Of a stretch of DNA of 6,113 nucleotides, positions 4,774-6,113 are shown in pieces. The stretch is from an uncultured Coriobacteriaceae bacterium (GTDB lineage: Bacteria; Actinomycetota; Coriobacteriia; Coriobacteriales; Atopobiaceae): positions 1 to 6,113 of the forward strand of contig UQWE01000079.1 in the NCBI GenBank assembly GCA_900544655.1, given 5' to 3'. The stretch's first letter is position 1. Each line of letters starts with the position of its first letter. Made by a program: the position numbers and the translations under genes. The notes below the pieces were generated by a model. That model saw nothing but the letters and a program-made list of their open reading frames with translations. It was not told where the DNA came from and searched no databases.

Positions 4774-6113
4774 TCGCGGTCCCCTTGTCCCTCAGGAGAT
4801 CCTGGACGCGTGCCATGAGCATGACGTTCTTGGCATCGACCCGGCACGGCACCTCCATGCGAAGGCGGTCGCCCGACTCACTCACGACAAACAGCTCGAC
4901 GCGGTCAAAGCCCTGGTGCAGGCTGAGAACCTTCTGCAGCTGCTCGAGCATGCTGCGCGACAGCGCGCTCGGCTCGAGCATGATCTCGAGGACCTTGGGC
5001 TTGTTGGTCTTCTCCGACAGCTCGAGCGGCTCGACGGCCGTCGCGAGGAACTGGTCGCCACGATCGCTGCGATCGATACGGCCGAGAACGCGCACAAACA
5101 CGTCACCCATCTGCTCGCCCGTCTGCTCGTCCGTCTGACCAGCGAGGACCGCGGCGCTCTTCTTATACGCCTTCGGGAAGACGACGACGTCAAGCTCGTT
5201 CTCCATATCCTCGAGCTGGACGATGGCCATCGGGTCGCCGTTCTTCGTCGTGCGCTTCTGCATGCCCGACACCATGCCGGCAACCCAGAAGGGCTTCTCG
5301 CTACCGACGTCCACATGGCGCACCTCACCCGTGACGCTGGTCTTTTCGTAGCCGTTCAGTACCTCGCCCAGCGTGTAGTCCCGCGCCTTGGAAAGCGCGT
5401 ACTCATACGGGCGCAGCGGGTGGTCGGAAATGTAGAGGCCGAGAACCTCGCGCTCTTGCGCGAGCTTGAGCATACGGTCCCACTCGACTGGGCTCGGATC
5501 GGGAGCCTCATCCTCGAAACCGGCACCCTCGACGTCGCCAAACAGGTCGAACATCGAGCTCTGGCCAGCGGCGCGGTCCTTCTGGCGCTTCGTCGCGGCG
5601 TCGATGATGTTGGCCGGGTTGTTCTTGTCGACGAATTCCATGAGCTGGCGACGCGGGTATCCCGTCGAGTCGAAGGCGCCTCCCTTGATGAGGGCTTCGA
5701 TGACGCGACGGTTGCACGTGCCGGTATCCACGCGGTCCACCAGGTCATGCAGGTTTTTGAAGTTGCCGCCGCGTTCGCGCTCCTCGATGATGAGGTCCGC
5801 GACGCCCTCGCCCACGCCTCGGATGCCGGCGAGGCCGAAGCGCACGCCCTCCTTCGTGGCCGTGAACTCCTTACCGGACTCGTTGATGTCAGGCGGCAGC
5901 ACCTGGATGCCGTCGTGGCGACACGCGGAGACGTAGTGGACGATCTTGTCCGTCTTGCCCGTATAGCTCGTGAGAACCGCGGCCATGTACTCGTTGGGAT
6001 AGTGTGCCTTGAGCCAGGCCGTCTGCATGACGAGGATGGCGTAGCCCGCGGAGTGAGACTTGTTGAACGCGTAGGACGCGAACTCGAGGACGTCGTCCCA
6101 GATGCGCTGGGCG
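4763..6113 (-). CDS. dnaE: DNA polymerase III subunit alpha, C-terminal part (5' end beyond the window)
   Basis: The catalytic subunit of the replicative polymerase; 449 C-terminal residues of a family usually near 1,150-1,200. The frame is open to the right edge (first full codon at 6112). It begins AQRIWDDVLEFASYAFNKSH, followed by SAGYAILVMQTAWLKAHYPN, the highly conserved end of the polymerase fingers. Next come a tandem helix-hairpin-helix DNA-binding region (GLAGIRGVGEGVADLI, residues ~93-108, then the NFKNLHDLVDRV helix) and the EALIKGGAFDSTG motif. QEREVLGLYISDHPL lies at about 219-233. An OB-fold domain (FWVAGMVSGMQKRTTKNGDP through VVVFPKAYKK, ~275-318, to about 375) carries an insert with QTDEQTGEQ. 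A C-terminal domain presumably for tau contact ends RDKGTATVA. This organisation matches DnaE1 rather than PolC. No frame break is visible. Its stop codon lies in a tandem duplication, and a terminator follows at 4553. Confidence 0.95.
   Translation of the reverse strand, partial: AQRIWDDVLEFASYAFNKSHSAGYAILVMQTAWLKAHYPNEYMAAVLTSYTGKTDKIVHYVSACRHDGIQVLPPDINESGKEFTATKEGVRFGLAGIRGVGEGVADLIIEERERGGNFKNLHDLVDRVDTGTCNRRVIEALIKGGAFDSTGYPRRQLMEFVDKNNPANIIDAATKRQKDRAAGQSSMFDLFGDVEGAGFEDEAPDPSPVEWDRMLKLAQEREVLGLYISDHPLRPYEYALSKARDYTLGEVLNGYEKTSVTGEVRHVDVGSEKPFWVAGMVSGMQKRTTKNGDPMAIVQLEDMENELDVVVFPKAYKKSAAVLAGQTDEQTGEQMGDVFVRVLGRIDRSDRGDQFLATAVEPLELSEKTNKPKVLEIMLEPSALSRSMLEQLQKVLSLHQGFDRVELFVVSESGDRLRMEVPCRVDAKNVMLMARVQDLLRDKGTATVA

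Overview
The window looks like chromosomal DNA from a high-GC Gram-positive, probably an actinomycete of the Coriobacteriia (Olsenella/Atopobium/Collinsella type). This is inferred from GC-rich third codon positions, the protein styles, and a GACAAAGGGACTGTCCCTTTGTC-like palindrome of the kind scattered through such genomes. Nothing in the sequence proves the genus.

Left part (1-800, minus strand): a thiamine-related import operon read right to left. It starts with an extended -10 promoter (about 771-798), followed at once by a clear TPP riboswitch aptamer (665-764). Next come a strong hairpin (626-652) and a small hairpin that buries the ribosome binding site (572-588). The first gene encodes a 102-residue thiamine-binding protein of the MTH1187/YkoF type (258-566). 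The second is the 5' end of an ABC transporter permease (1-254), which runs off the window and appears to lose frame in a homopolymer. The leader allows two mutually exclusive pairings, so a translational switch can be proposed.

Middle (1173-3201, plus strand): an unrecognised two-hydrophobic-segment protein with a long Ser/Gly/Asn-rich tail (1173-2144). It is followed by decayed DNA holding a Sel1-like remnant on the minus strand (about 2226-2396). Then comes a small membrane protein (2584-3120) whose frame breaks near 3000; a well-formed coding tail continues in another frame to 3175. A 15-bp-arm perfect palindrome (3169-3201) sits where this tail meets the convergent asparaginase gene, and its two arms supply the stop codons of both.

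Right part (3195-6113, minus strand): an isoaspartyl peptidase/L-asparaginase (3195-4159) with an intact catalytic Thr but a one-base frameshift near 3838. Upstream of it is a 137-bp foldback element with 24-bp inverted ends (4316-4452). Then come a strong intrinsic terminator (4553-4591), a 49-bp tandem duplication overlapping the dnaE stop codon (4676-4773), and the C-terminal 449 residues of DNA polymerase III alpha subunit (dnaE), open at the window edge.

Three suspected frame breaks in 6 kb (permease, membrane protein, asparaginase) mean either local gene decay or a draft-quality sequence. The Sel1 remnant and the repeats argue that at least some of the decay is real. I see no large undescribed multi-gene system. 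The most unusual items are the riboswitch expression platform, the foldback element, the stop-donating palindrome and the duplication whose only internal mismatch falls in the dnaE stop codon.
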